From contig NZ_JBEWTB010000002.1 of assembly GCF_040549045.1 (NCBI RefSeq), positions 3,372,001 through 3,436,000 on the forward strand: a stretch of 64,000 bases of DNA. Reading direction: 5' to 3'. The position numbers and the translations under genes are program-made. The notes beneath the pieces were generated by a model. It was not told where the DNA came from, searched no databases, and was given only the letters and a program-made list of their open reading frames with translations. Positions 51,769 through 61,113 of the stretch are shown here, one piece after another (positions within the stretch are counted from its first letter, which is position 1; the number at the start of each line of letters is the position of its first letter). Origin of the DNA: Endozoicomonas sp. NE40 (GTDB lineage: Bacteria > Pseudomonadota > Gammaproteobacteria > Pseudomonadales > Endozoicomonadaceae).

Positions 51769-52629
51769 TCAGCCTGCTACTTCGGTCAGGCGCATGGACA
51801 GGTCGACAGCCTCACAATGTTTCGTGAGAGCGCCAATGGAAATGTAATCCACGCCGGTTGCCGCAATGTGAGGCAGGGTCTTTTCGGTAATGTTGCCTGA
51901 CGCTTCCAGTTCAGGGCGGTTGCCTGCCAAAGTTTTGTTCAGCTCAACGGTCTGTTGCAACAGGTCGAGAGCAAAGTTATCCAGCATAATGCGGTCTGCT
52001 CCGGCATCGCGGGCCTGATGGAACTCGTCGAGGTTTTCGACTTCTATTTCTACTGGCTTGCCGGGAGTCATGACTTTGGCGGTTTCTACCGCCTGACGAA
52101 TACCACCGCAGGCAGCAATATGATTTTCCTTGATCAGAAAAGCATCAAACAAACCAGTGCGGTGGTTGTGACAGCCACCCTGAGCAACGGCATACTTTTG
52201 TGCCAGACGCAGTCCCGGAAGGGTTTTGCGGGTATCCAGCAGTTTGACCTGTGTGCCTTTAACCAGACTCAGGTAATGGTGGCAGCGGGTGGCGGTGCCG
52301 GACAACGTCTGCAGGAAATTCATGGCGGCACGTTCACCGGTCAGAAGGCTTCGGGCAGAACCTGTAAGGGTGACCAGCAACTGGTCGGCCGCCACCTGTT
52401 CGCCTTCTTCAATATGCCATTCGATGGTGACATCAGGATCAATCTGCCTGAACACTTCATTAAACCATGGGCGACCACAAATCACAGCCTGTTCACGACA
52501 AATCAGGCGGGCAATTGCCTGTTGCTGTTCAGGAATCAGTGCGGCGGTAATGTCGCCGGTGCCAATGTCTTCATTCAGGGCGTGCTGGACATTGATGTTA
52601 ATGGTGTCTTTCAGTTCAGGCGTCTTCAT
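51769..52629 (-). CDS. nadC: Nicotinate-nucleotide pyrophosphorylase (carboxylating)
   Basis: Converts quinolinate and PRPP to nicotinate mononucleotide in NAD synthesis; 286 residues, normal length. Family marks: NEDIGTGDITAALIP at the start, LSGTATRCHHYL, KLLDTRKTLPGLRLAQKYAV, GGCHNHRTGLFDAFLIKENH, IEVENLDEF and LPHIAATGVDYISIGALTKH. Intact. It is a single gene, with 100 and 57 bases on either side, and the histidine-kinase gene upstream points the same way. Confidence 0.96.
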   Translation of the reverse strand: MKTPELKDTININVQHALNEDIGTGDITAALIPEQQQAIARLICREQAVICGRPWFNEVFRQIDPDVTIEWHIEEGEQVAADQLLVTLTGSARSLLTGERAAMNFLQTLSGTATRCHHYLSLVKGTQVKLLDTRKTLPGLRLAQKYAVAQGGCHNHRTGLFDAFLIKENHIAACGGIRQAVETAKVMTPGKPVEIEVENLDEFHQARDAGADRIMLDNFALDLLQQTVELNKTLAGNRPELEASGNITEKTLPHIAATGVDYISIGALTKHCEAVDLSMRLTEVAG

Positions 52630-52685
52630 CGTGATCGCTTTTGGATCTTCTTAAAAAAAGTGCGCTGCATTATAAGGGAATAACG

Positions 52686-54389
52686 CTAAAGGGACACCTC
52701 GCTCTCTTTCTTAATGGCAGTTGGTCGTGTTTTTTGCCGCTCCAGTGGCAGGTTGATGGTGAATTGACTGCCCTGGTTTATGACGGAATCGACCGTCAAA
52801 CGGCCCTGATGGTGGGTCGTAATAATGAAATAGGAGACAGATAGCCCAAGACCGGTGCCGACCCCAACATCCTTGGTCGTAAAGAACGGTTCGAAAATGC
52901 GCTTTCTGACACGGTCGCTCATACCACAGCCGTTGTCTGAGAGGGAGATGACAGCCTGATCGTTTTCGTGTCGGGTTTTGATACGAATTCTTCCCGGCTC
53001 AGTTCGATTCTGGCGCTGGTTAATGGCATGGGCGGCATTTTTCAGCAGGTTCAGCAGTACCTGCTGCAACTCGCAGGCGATACAGGGAACTTCTGTTAAA
53101 GCCGGATCAAGATCGTAGTCCACACGAATCCGCATAAAATCAAACTCGGATTGCCAGTTCAGGTCAGAGGCAGCGATATCGACGGTCTTTTCCAGTAACT
53201 CTTTCAGATTGGCTGAGGACAGAACCGGTTCAGCCTGACGACTGAATTTCAGCATGTTTCTGACGATCTCCGAGGCTCTCAGACCCGCATCCTGAATATT
53301 ATCGAGGAAGCGATTGATCCCCCGGTCTTCCAGATAGGCATTCAGCTCGTTCAGGTCTACATGGTGTTGCTGTGCAGTGTGCTGGTTGGCGGGCAGATCG
53401 ACAGAGATTCTGCGACGTATGTTTTGTGCGCCCTGAATCACTGCACCCAGAGGATTATTGATTTCGTGTGCCATGCCTGCGGCCAGTCCGCCAACAGACA
53501 TCATTTTTTCGGTCTGCACCATCACTTCTTCCAGCTTAAGTCGTTGAGTGATGTCGTCTATACGGATAACCGCTTCCGGATGCTCATCACCAGACAGTGG
53601 ATAGATGATTAAGTCCAGGTAACTGTCGTTTCCAGCAATAGCCACTGGCAGCTTTTCTACCCTCTGGGTACTTTGTTCTTTCAGCGTTGTTTCAATCTGA
53701 GGCAGGCAATGCTCAAGGAAGGGTAAGGCATTAACAATTGTCTGGCCGATCACTGGCTGGTGGCTGTCTTCTGCGAGACGGGCTGCTTCGGCGTTACACT
53801 GTTGTATGACCCCCTGATGATCCACAGTGATCAGCGCCGATGGCATGGAATTGATAATGTTGTTGAGGTATTCCTGAAACTGTTTCAGTTTGCGTTCAGC
53901 CTGCTGGCGCACTTTTATCTCATGTTCCAGCTCCTGATTATTGCGCTGCATTTCTGTCAACAGCTGTCGTTCATACTCTTTTTCTTCCTGGAGCTGCTGA
54001 TCTCTGGTGGCGATGCGGGAGAGCATAACGTTAAACGCCTGTGACAGGGTGCCTATTTCGTCATGGTGAAAGACTCTGGCGCGGATACGGTAATCTTCAT
54101 GTTTTGACACCCTGCCCGTTATACGAATCAGGTGAAGGATGGGTTTGGTAATAAAACGACGAACATAATGGGTGATGGTCAATGTGATCAGCAGGAAACT
54201 GACCACGATGACCATTCCGGCCACCCCCATAACGCTGGTCGGGGCAAGGTCATGCTTTGAAAGCAAATAGGCAGAAACCATGAAAGCACCGCTGGCAATC
54301 AGCCCCAGGGAAAGGGCTATGCCAATCAACAGGTGCAGGAGTTTGCTGCTGACGGTGAGTTTTGAGAAGTAGGCGTACAGTGTTTGCAT
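52686..54389 (-). CDS. Membrane sensor histidine kinase with HAMP and PAS domains
   Basis: 567 residues. Two membrane helices (about 18-43 and 53-73) enclose almost no periplasmic domain, so sensing is probably in the membrane or cytoplasm. A HAMP domain (74-125), a coiled stretch, a PAS domain (about 175-285) and the catalytic part follow. The phospho-acceptor His308 is in GLAAGMAHEINNPLGAVIQ, the NtrB-type H-box, and the ATP-lid has SDNGCGMSDRVRKRIFEPFF and GTGLGLSVSY. No response-regulator gene is adjacent; the lone receiver at 29.3 kb is a possible but unproven partner. Confidence 0.92.
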   Translation of the reverse strand: MQTLYAYFSKLTVSSKLLHLLIGIALSLGLIASGAFMVSAYLLSKHDLAPTSVMGVAGMVIVVSFLLITLTITHYVRRFITKPILHLIRITGRVSKHEDYRIRARVFHHDEIGTLSQAFNVMLSRIATRDQQLQEEKEYERQLLTEMQRNNQELEHEIKVRQQAERKLKQFQEYLNNIINSMPSALITVDHQGVIQQCNAEAARLAEDSHQPVIGQTIVNALPFLEHCLPQIETTLKEQSTQRVEKLPVAIAGNDSYLDLIIYPLSGDEHPEAVIRIDDITQRLKLEEVMVQTEKMMSVGGLAAGMAHEINNPLGAVIQGAQNIRRRISVDLPANQHTAQQHHVDLNELNAYLEDRGINRFLDNIQDAGLRASEIVRNMLKFSRQAEPVLSSANLKELLEKTVDIAASDLNWQSEFDFMRIRVDYDLDPALTEVPCIACELQQVLLNLLKNAAHAINQRQNRTEPGRIRIKTRHENDQAVISLSDNGCGMSDRVRKRIFEPFFTTKDVGVGTGLGLSVSYFIITTHHQGRLTVDSVINQGSQFTINLPLERQKTRPTAIKKESEVSL

Positions 54390-54458
54390 GGGCTTTGTCG
54401 TATTCTTGGTGGCCCGGGATATAGAGCAAACTATCTTATTTGTACTTCCGTAACAAGT

Positions 54459-55382
54459 TTACCAGCGAACGCCTTTTTGTGAGAGCCTGTCCATCAGCTG
54501 TTGGTGGGCTGGAAGCTTCAGGCCCTCTTTTTCAGCGATCCTGATCAGGTAGCCGTTGATAAATGCCAGCTCGGTTCTACGCTGCAGGCGTGCATCCATG
54601 CAGGTTGAAGAGTGGTTAGCAGCTGTTAAACGGCAAACTTCGTATACTTTTTCGTGCAGAGACTCTGGTGTTGGCCGGCCCAGTGTGTTGCTGACATGAA
54701 CGAATTCATCAATCAGCTCATCCATCAGTGGCTTTTTGTCATTTTCCAGTAATGAGCCATTCTGACAGTCAAAAAGGGCTGTTAAGCCGTTGATGGCGCA
54801 GTTGACGGCCAGTTTTTGCCATAAGACATTCTCAATATCTTTACTGGCGGTCATCTTCAGAGGAAAACCCTGGAACTGGCGGAGAAACGCTGTGGCAGGC
54901 TGACGGTTAAAACAACCGATTTCTGTCAGCCCCTGCCCGGCGTGATGGACATGCAACGGTTCTCTGATCCAGGCTCCATCAGTGGTTGAGCCAATCCAGA
55001 TGTTTTGTGCAGGAAAGGCTTCTGCGACCGCCTCCTGACTGCCCATACCATTTTGCAGAAGCAGCACGTTGCAGTGTTTCGCCAGCACAGGGCTGATGGA
55101 GTTCATAGCGGTCAGTGCGTCGCTCGCTTTGGTGCAGACAATAAGCTGGTGAATCGGCGCTGTTATCTCATCGGCGGTCACCACACTGACAGGGTGACAA
55201 GATTCTGTTTTGTCCAGACGGGTCAGGGTCAGAACTGCTTTTTTGTCTGTATTTTCGTTTATGGAGTGCTCTCTGTTACGGACAATCATAACAGGAGATT
55301 TTCCAGTGGCTTGATGAAGAGTTGCGGCCCAGAGGCAGCCAATACTTCCGGCTCCAAGGATATACCAGGGGTGTGATGACAT
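54459..55382 (-). CDS. Ketopantoate reductase (PanE/ApbA) family protein
   Basis: 307-residue NADPH-dependent reductase of the family that makes pantoate for coenzyme A. The Rossmann motif is YILGAGSIGCLWAATL; other marks are VCTKASDALTAM, LLLQNGMGSQEAV and the catalytic Lys region LWQKLAVNCAINGLTALFD. In the C-terminal domain GLKLPAHQQLMDRL is typical. Whether it is the true PanE or a paralog is not settled by sequence alone, because many proteins of this family have other substrates. It is divergent from the dodecin gene. Confidence 0.85.
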   Translation of the reverse strand: MSSHPWYILGAGSIGCLWAATLHQATGKSPVMIVRNREHSINENTDKKAVLTLTRLDKTESCHPVSVVTADEITAPIHQLIVCTKASDALTAMNSISPVLAKHCNVLLLQNGMGSQEAVAEAFPAQNIWIGSTTDGAWIREPLHVHHAGQGLTEIGCFNRQPATAFLRQFQGFPLKMTASKDIENVLWQKLAVNCAINGLTALFDCQNGSLLENDKKPLMDELIDEFVHVSNTLGRPTPESLHEKVYEVCRLTAANHSSTCMDARLQRRTELAFINGYLIRIAEKEGLKLPAHQQLMDRLSQKGVRW

Positions 55383-55541
55383 CGTTTATTTGCAGGGTCA
55401 GATGAGTCAGTGGATTCAGGTGCCATAGTCTAACAGGAGGTACAGTGTAACACAGGGTGTCAGGGCTTTTTTTCGAACGAGAGTACTTTGAATCCATGTC
55501 TATACTTGCTGGATGTTTCTAACACCTGAGGTGTCTGGATT

Positions 55542-55754
55542 ATGAGTCATGTTTATAAAATCCTTGAAGTCGTCGGCAGCTCAACCCTTAGTAGTGATGA
55601 CGCTATTCGTAATGCCATAGCGACAGCAAGCGTTACGGTGAAAAACCTCAACTGGTACGAAGTGGTGGAACACAGGGGGCATATTAACGATGGTGAAATT
55701 GGTCATTTTCAGGTGACGGTGCGAATTGGATTCAGGCTGAATGATAAAGAGTAG
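55542..55754 (+). CDS. Dodecin family flavin-binding protein
   Basis: 70 residues, full length for this small protein, which forms dodecamers that store or buffer flavins. The sequence HVYKILEVVGSSTLSSDDAIR, ASVTVKNLNWYEVVEHRG (with the flavin-stacking Trp), and HFQVTVRIGFRLND is the dodecin pattern. GAGG before the ATG supports the start. It is monocistronic, and could link functionally with the FMN-regulated ribB in the same window only in a general sense. Confidence 0.92.
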   Translation: MSHVYKILEVVGSSTLSSDDAIRNAIATASVTVKNLNWYEVVEHRGHINDGEIGHFQVTVRIGFRLNDKE

Positions 55755-55923
55755 GTTAACGTTCGGATAAACTGTTCTGGTCGAAAACAGCCCTGGTAGT
55801 TCCGGGGCTTGCCCCTGACTCTTGCCCTGGCTTCTTATTTCGAACTCTTACTTCAAACTCTTGCCTCGAAGAAAGCGTTCCCTGACAATATGGGGCATTA
55901 ATCTTTTTTATGTGGAATTCTTC

Positions 55924-56409
55924 ATGCCTTCATTTGATATTGTTTCTGAAGTCGATCTGCACGAACTCAGCAACTCTGTAGATCAGTCAAACCGTGAACT
56001 GACCACCCGCTACGATTTCCGTGGTGTTGATGCCAGCTTTGAACAAAGTGGTGACACCCAGATCGTGATGACTTCTGACGCGGATTTTCAGCTGGTGCAA
56101 ATGCTGGAGATGCTGAAAACCAAAATGGTTAAACGGGGCATCGACGTCAAGTGTCTGGAAGTGAAAGACCATTACGGTTCCGGCAAACAGGTCAAGCAGG
56201 AAGTCACTGTACGTCAGGGACTGGATAAGGAACAGGCTAAAAAGATTGTGAAAATGATCAAGGATGCCAAACTCAAGGTTCAGCCTGCTATTCAGGGTGA
56301 ACAGGTTCGTGTAACGGGCAAAAAGCGGGATGATCTGCAACAGGTGATTGCCATGCTGCGTGAAGCGGATACCGACATGCCGCTGCAGTACAATAATTTC
56401 CGTGATTAA
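55924..56409 (+). CDS. yajQ: YajQ family nucleotide-binding protein
   Basis: 161 residues from ATG 55924; a longer frame upstream has no family similarity. The core is FDIVSEVDLHELSNSVDQSN, RYDFRGVDASFE and KMIKDAKLKVQPAIQGEQVR with a final QYNNFRD. Members bind cyclic di-GMP in some bacteria and RNA or nucleotides in others; this one's ligand is not known. Cytoplasmic. A terminator follows at once. Confidence 0.93.
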   Translation: MPSFDIVSEVDLHELSNSVDQSNRELTTRYDFRGVDASFEQSGDTQIVMTSDADFQLVQMLEMLKTKMVKRGIDVKCLEVKDHYGSGKQVKQEVTVRQGLDKEQAKKIVKMIKDAKLKVQPAIQGEQVRVTGKKRDDLQQVIAMLREADTDMPLQYNNFRD

Positions 56410-56429
56410 TTCAGCGTTTTATTGAAACA

Positions 56430-56452
56430 AAAGGGCTTGCTTTTAGCCCTTT
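56430..56452. terminator. Terminator after yajQ
   Basis: Eight-base stem, AAAGGGCT with AGCCCTTT, loop of seven bases, then a T run on the plus strand. Convergent with the trypsin-homologue gene. Confidence 0.8.
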
Positions 56453-56478
56453 TTAAATTTTATTTAATAATTGTCTGG

Positions 56479-57318
56479 CTATAGTTCAGAAAAATTTTTC
56501 ATTTGTTTAGTTTCACGCGGTTTGTCTATACCCGTATGTTCTTTTATAAATCTTACGAATGGACTCAGACCCAGAGGCATAAAATAATTCATTTCCATTG
56601 TCGTATTCTTTTGATCCAGTTCGTAGCCTAACCCGGTGACTGCAAAGTTTTCATCCAGCAAAACTGATCCTCTCTGAAAGTCACTGCTTAACACCTCTCC
56701 GAAACCTTCAGGAATTGAGCATATTTTCCAGTCAAGCCCTTTGACACGGGGGATGCAGTCTGACTGATCTTTTATTTTGACAGGATGAGAAAAAACATTA
56801 ATTTCAGGGCGGCTTACTAACAAATGGCTGGGGCGTTTCATCCTCTCCAAATAATACACTGTCCACAATGGGTAACGACCTTCAAGTCCATCAAACCAGG
56901 AGTGCGTTTTAAAAGACAAAGTGGGAAAGGGAGGGTTAAGTGGTGATTTCAGTTTTAACAGGACAGGTTGAGAAGTATGGTATGTGCTCGGGCGCCGAAC
57001 ATCTGAGACTTCAACCTGATCATACTTTTGATTCGATTCAGCTGAGAAACGAAGCATTATTTTTTGAACAGATGGTTTCTGAATCGTTATTTCCGAGAGT
57101 GGTTTCGGTACGCAGTCACTTGTTGTCAAAGCCCAATTTTTATGAATGACAACAGCGTGGCAGCTTATTGGATTATGATTAAAGTCACTGGTTTCCAGAA
57201 AAGCCAGCCAGTTGGAGACATGTATATCCTCCGGGCTGGGAGTCTCCGCCATTGAACAGAGCGCTGGGAACAAGAGGGACGTAAACAGTACAGCTCTTAC
57301 TGTTTGAATGTTGGACAC
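56479..57318 (-). CDS. Secreted trypsin-fold homologue, probably inactive
   Basis: 279 residues with a signal peptide (SLLFPALCSMAET). The S1 protease fold is seen in SCHAVVIHKNWALTTSDCV, where Cys53 and Cys69 form the usual first disulfide. The catalytic His of TAAHC is Asp68 here (TTSDC). The second-strand motif, normally DIALLKL, is QPVLLKLKSPL, so the catalytic Asp also seems lost. Ser218 in FQRGSVLLDENFAVTGLG remains, and Cys188/Cys200 give a second disulfide. It is therefore a serine-protease homologue without a triad, likely binding rather than cutting. Length is that of S1 domains. Neighbour is the AmpG gene pair on the same strand; the ATG is 22 bases before its end. Confidence 0.75.
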   Translation of the reverse strand: MSNIQTVRAVLFTSLLFPALCSMAETPSPEDIHVSNWLAFLETSDFNHNPISCHAVVIHKNWALTTSDCVPKPLSEITIQKPSVQKIMLRFSAESNQKYDQVEVSDVRRPSTYHTSQPVLLKLKSPLNPPFPTLSFKTHSWFDGLEGRYPLWTVYYLERMKRPSHLLVSRPEINVFSHPVKIKDQSDCIPRVKGLDWKICSIPEGFGEVLSSDFQRGSVLLDENFAVTGLGYELDQKNTTMEMNYFMPLGLSPFVRFIKEHTGIDKPRETKQMKNFSEL

Positions 57319-57340
57319 AGTGACTCCTCATTTTTATGGT

Positions 57341-58717
57341 TTATTGCTCAGCTGATGTCACTTTTAACTTCCACGCCAGCAGTATCAGAACCAGCGATGG
57401 AATACCCATCAATGCCGTAGCTGTGAAGAACGAAGCATAGCCTATGGAGTCAACCATTACTCCGGAAAAACCCGCCAGAAACTTTGGAAACAGTGCCATG
57501 ACGGAACTGAACAGTGCGTACTGGGTCGCAGAGTAACTGACGTTAGTGAGACTCGACAGATAAGCAATAAAAGCGGCAGTCGCTACGCCTCCCGCCAGAT
57601 TATCCAGTGAGATCACGACGGTCAGCCAGGTGATGTCGTGGCCTATACCTGCAAGAAAGGCGAACAGCAGGTTGGTTATCGCTGCCAGTAAACCACCGGC
57701 AAACAGAATCTTCATCACCCCGAAGCGCACCATCAGACCACCACCAATGGCCGCACCAACCAGCGTCATAATGACGCCATAGACTTTTGAAATGGCTGCG
57801 ACTTCCTGTTTGGTGTATCCCAGATCGACATAAAACGGGTTTGCCATGATGCCCATCACCACATCGCAAATGCGGTAAGTGCTGATTAACCCCAGAACCA
57901 GAAGCGCATGCCAGCGGTAGCGAATCAAAAAGTCCAGAAACGGGCAGATAACGGCACCGTAGAACCAGCCAGCGGTACGGACAATAAAACCGGGCAGGTG
58001 AGCGTTATCAGCCATCCACTGTTTAGCCCTGAGTTCCAGCTCCTGTCTGGGTGGCTCTGCCGGCTCACTGATAATCAGAGTCGTGAGAATACCCACTCCC
58101 ATGCAGCAGGCCATGATGAAGTAAGCCATACGCCAGGGGTACTGGTCATAGGTGCCTTCAGTCACGGTAAACCATGCCGCGATACTTAAGACGCCAGCCG
58201 TTGCCAGAATCATTGCCAGACGGTAACCGACCATGTAAGTAGCTGCCAGGGCAGCCTGAAGGTCTTTGTTGGCAGACTCAATACGGTACGCGTCGATGAC
58301 GATATCCTGAGTGGCAGAGCCAAAAGCGACCATGACGGCAAACAGCGCCATCGTCCACAGATCCAGGGCCGGGTCGGTGATAGCCATTCCCACCAGGGAA
58401 CCGGCAATAACGATCTGGGATAACAGCAGCCATGCGCGGCGGCGACCCAGTAGAGAGCTCAATATTGGTAGCGGCATTCGGTCAACCAGTGGCGACCAGA
58501 CCCACTTAAAGCCATAAGCCAGCCCTACCCAACTGAAAAAGCCAATGGTTGAACGACTGACGTCTGCTTCCCGCATCCAGAAAGACAGGCTGGAAAACAC
58601 CAGCAATATTGGAAGACCTGCTGAAAAGCCCAGAAAAAACAGGGTAATGGCCCGGCGATGAAGGTAGACCGACAACGTCTGCCGCCAGTCGCCGGGGAGA
58701 GTTTTCAGGTCTGTCAT
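57341..58717 (-). CDS. ampG: AmpG family muropeptide MFS permease (copy 1)
   Basis: 458-residue inner-membrane importer of cell-wall breakdown products (GlcNAc-anhydroMurNAc peptides). AmpG marks: ITLFFLGFSAGLPILLVFSS with SFWMREADVSRSTIGFFSWV, KWVWSPLVDRMPLP, GSATQDIVIDAYRIE and YSATQYALFSSVMALFPKFL. Twelve or more helices. It lies 212 bases after the paralog on the same strand. Both seem intact, so both may be active with different specificity. Confidence 0.9.
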   Translation of the reverse strand: MTDLKTLPGDWRQTLSVYLHRRAITLFFLGFSAGLPILLVFSSLSFWMREADVSRSTIGFFSWVGLAYGFKWVWSPLVDRMPLPILSSLLGRRRAWLLLSQIVIAGSLVGMAITDPALDLWTMALFAVMVAFGSATQDIVIDAYRIESANKDLQAALAATYMVGYRLAMILATAGVLSIAAWFTVTEGTYDQYPWRMAYFIMACCMGVGILTTLIISEPAEPPRQELELRAKQWMADNAHLPGFIVRTAGWFYGAVICPFLDFLIRYRWHALLVLGLISTYRICDVVMGIMANPFYVDLGYTKQEVAAISKVYGVIMTLVGAAIGGGLMVRFGVMKILFAGGLLAAITNLLFAFLAGIGHDITWLTVVISLDNLAGGVATAAFIAYLSSLTNVSYSATQYALFSSVMALFPKFLAGFSGVMVDSIGYASFFTATALMGIPSLVLILLAWKLKVTSAEQ

Positions 58718-58928
58718 TGAGCTTTCCGAGGTTGTTAAGGTTTTATTGGGAAAAGAAAGTAACTATAGACACCTTTGTATTAATAGAGTGTATTAATCGA
58801 GGTTCATATGATTGCATCGGTTATTTATTGTTGAATTATTTTGCCTGAAAAGAAAAGCCTTTCCGAAAGAACAGGTGATTAAAAAGCGAAAGAGCCATTT
58901 TCAAACCAATGAAAATGACTCGCTGTTA

Positions 58929-60314
58929 TCAGGATGTCTGGTTTGTCTCCAGAAAGCGGTTCGCCATCCAGATCAGAACCAGTACGGGAGCACCCAGCAG
59001 TGCGCTGAAAATGAAGAAGTAGTTGTATCCAATAGCATCCACCATCACGCCGGAAAAACCCGCGACAAACTTGGGCAGCAGCAACATCATGGAGCTGAAC
59101 AGGGCGTATTGGGTAGCCGAATACTGGACATTGGTCAGGCTCGACATCCAGGCAATAAAGGCTGATGTCGCAATACCGGCAGCCAGGTTGTCTGCTGAAA
59201 CCACCAGGGCCAGCCAGTAAACGTTATTGCCCACCAGACTCATAACGGCGAACAGAGCGTTGGTAATGGCAGCGGCAATCGCCCCGGTAAACAGCATTTT
59301 CATCACGCCAAAACGCATGGTCAGCGTTCCGCCAAGGGTGACACCGACCAGTGTCATAATGACGCCAAAGATTTTGGTGACGGTGGCGACTTCATTTTTG
59401 GTAAAACCCAGATCGACGTAGAAGGGGTTTGCCATGATGCCCATAACAATGTCTGAGATTCGATAAGTGCTGATCAGGGCCAGTAGCAGCAGGGCATGCC
59501 AGCGATAACGGCGGAAAAAGTCTGAAAACGGGCAAACCACCGCGCCATAAAACCAGCCTGCCAGTCTTACCAGCGGTGTTGGCAGGTGAGCCTTTTGTGC
59601 CATCCACTGGGTGACTCTCTGTTCCTGCTTCGGTGTTTCGAGTTTAACCTCCGGCTCGCGGGTGACTAATGTGGTGATGATACCAACCGCCATAAAGCCT
59701 CCCATAAACAGGTAGGCAACCATCCATGCGGACTGCTGGTAACCGGTACTGTCACCTGCTGCCCGGGCGGCTATTGCCAGAGTGCCAGCCCCCGCGACCA
59801 TCATTGCCAGACGGTAGCCAAACATATAAGTAGCCGCCAGAGCCGCCTGCAGGCGTTCTTCAGCGGCTTCAATACGGAAGGCATCAATCACGATATCCTG
59901 TGTTGCCGAGCTGAAAGCCACCAGTACAGCAAAAAGCGCCATTCTGGTCAGGTTAAGGGTTGGGTCTGTGAAAGCCATACCCAGTAGCCCGGCGACAATG
60001 GCAATCTGGCTGAGCAGCAGCCATGAACGACGACGACCTAATAATTGACTAAGCAGTGGCAAAGGCATCCGGTCAACCAGTGGCGACCAGACCCACTTGA
60101 CACTGTAGGCCAGCCCTATCCAGCTGAAGAAACCAATGGTGGCACGGCTCACGTCGGCTTCCCTTAACCAGAATGACAGGCTGGAAAACAGCAGCATCAA
60201 TGGCAGGCCCGCAGAAAAGCCCATAAAGAAAAGCGTGAGAGCGCGGGGGTGGCGATAGACTTTCATAGCGTCCCACCATGAAGTCAATCGTATTTTTGAA
60301 GGTACAACAGGCAT
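58929..60314 (-). CDS. ampG: AmpG family muropeptide MFS permease (copy 2)
   Basis: 461 residues, paralog of the gene downstream: nearly identical blocks such as FFMGFSAGLPLMLLFSS, LSFWLREADVSRATIGFFSW, SATQDIVIDAFRIE and VQYSATQYALFSSM. Its N-terminus is slightly different (PSKIRLTSWWDAMKVYRHPR). AmpG imports muropeptides for wall recycling and can influence AmpC-type beta-lactamase induction in other bacteria; no ampC/ampR pair is near. A tandem duplication with later divergence explains the pair. Confidence 0.9.
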   Translation of the reverse strand: MPVVPSKIRLTSWWDAMKVYRHPRALTLFFMGFSAGLPLMLLFSSLSFWLREADVSRATIGFFSWIGLAYSVKWVWSPLVDRMPLPLLSQLLGRRRSWLLLSQIAIVAGLLGMAFTDPTLNLTRMALFAVLVAFSSATQDIVIDAFRIEAAEERLQAALAATYMFGYRLAMMVAGAGTLAIAARAAGDSTGYQQSAWMVAYLFMGGFMAVGIITTLVTREPEVKLETPKQEQRVTQWMAQKAHLPTPLVRLAGWFYGAVVCPFSDFFRRYRWHALLLLALISTYRISDIVMGIMANPFYVDLGFTKNEVATVTKIFGVIMTLVGVTLGGTLTMRFGVMKMLFTGAIAAAITNALFAVMSLVGNNVYWLALVVSADNLAAGIATSAFIAWMSSLTNVQYSATQYALFSSMMLLLPKFVAGFSGVMVDAIGYNYFFIFSALLGAPVLVLIWMANRFLETNQTS

Positions 60315-60367
60315 AGAGGCTCATTTTATTGGGTGATCTGGCTGCGTTCGATCCTGTCTGCCTGAAT

Positions 60368-60553
60368 CTACTGACTCAGGCTGCCCAGCAAAAACTGCTG
60401 CCATTTTTTTCTGTCAGAGTCTGACAGCTTGTTCAGGGTATCCTGACAGATAATGGCCATTGCCTGAAGTATGGTTTCGGGGGGATAGTCCAGATTTTCC
60501 AGCTGGCGGATGATTTCAATGGCCAGCGTCATTTCTTCAGGCAGGTTGTCCAT
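60368..60553 (-). CDS. DUF2496 (YbaM-like) small protein
   Basis: 61 residues from ATG 60553, which follows the alkyltransferase-like stop with GGAGAATAACC ahead of it. The sequence LPEEMTLAIEIIRQLENLDY followed by PPETILQAMAIICQDTLNKL is like E. coli YbaM. An ATG at 60571 would overlap the gene before. Function of the family unknown. It appears co-transcribed with the alkyltransferase-like gene, with a gap of two bases between them. Confidence 0.8.
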   Translation of the reverse strand: MDNLPEEMTLAIEIIRQLENLDYPPETILQAMAIICQDTLNKLSDSDRKKWQQFLLGSLSQ

Positions 60554-60555
60554 GG

Positions 60556-60870
60556 TTATTCTCCGTTCCATCCATAGCTATTCAGGCTGACCTTACCGGC
60601 GATAAAGGTCACGCCTTCCTGTTCCAGCAGTCCCTTCTGTTCATTATATTTCACACTGTCTTCCGGAAAGGAAATGCGTCCTTTGCAGTTAATCACACGG
60701 TGCCAGGGCAGCCCGGAGCCTTTGGGGAGCTGTTTCAGAATATTACCGACGACCCTGGCGTAACCCGGCGCTCCGGCCATTCTGGCCAGCTGGCCGTAAG
60801 TCACGACTTTGCCTTCAGGAACCTGGCTGAGGACGAGCCAGATATCGGTACGACTGAACGGTGCTTGCAA
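60556..60870 (-). CDS. atl: Alkyltransferase-like DNA repair protein (ATL)
   Basis: 104 residues, the length of E. coli Atl/YbaZ. The protein binds O6-alkylguanine lesions and flags them for nucleotide-excision repair. The AGT active-site PCHRV is here PWHRV (Trp56), the ATL hallmark, so it has no methyl-transfer activity. Other marks: SQVPEGKVVTYGQLARMAG and ARVVGNILKQLPKG. It is followed by the YbaM-like gene. Confidence 0.93.
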   Translation of the reverse strand: MQAPFSRTDIWLVLSQVPEGKVVTYGQLARMAGAPGYARVVGNILKQLPKGSGLPWHRVINCKGRISFPEDSVKYNEQKGLLEQEGVTFIAGKVSLNSYGWNGE

Positions 60871-61113
60871 GGCGGTTCTCCGATTAAAATACCAGAGAAT
60901 ACCCTAAATCTTCTGTTGAGTTCATTAGCATTTTTTCAGTAAGGCCTCTGGCTTTTTAGCTTCTGAGAGTACAGGCAGAGAGATACTTTATAAGGGTTAG
61001 CCGCTGGTAAATTGTCTTGAGTATTACCGCTATTTTATGGAATTCTTACAGCGTTTTTTATAGCCAAAGAGGCTGACTATTCCAATCTTTACAGAGGTCT
61101 TTTCAAGGTGTTC

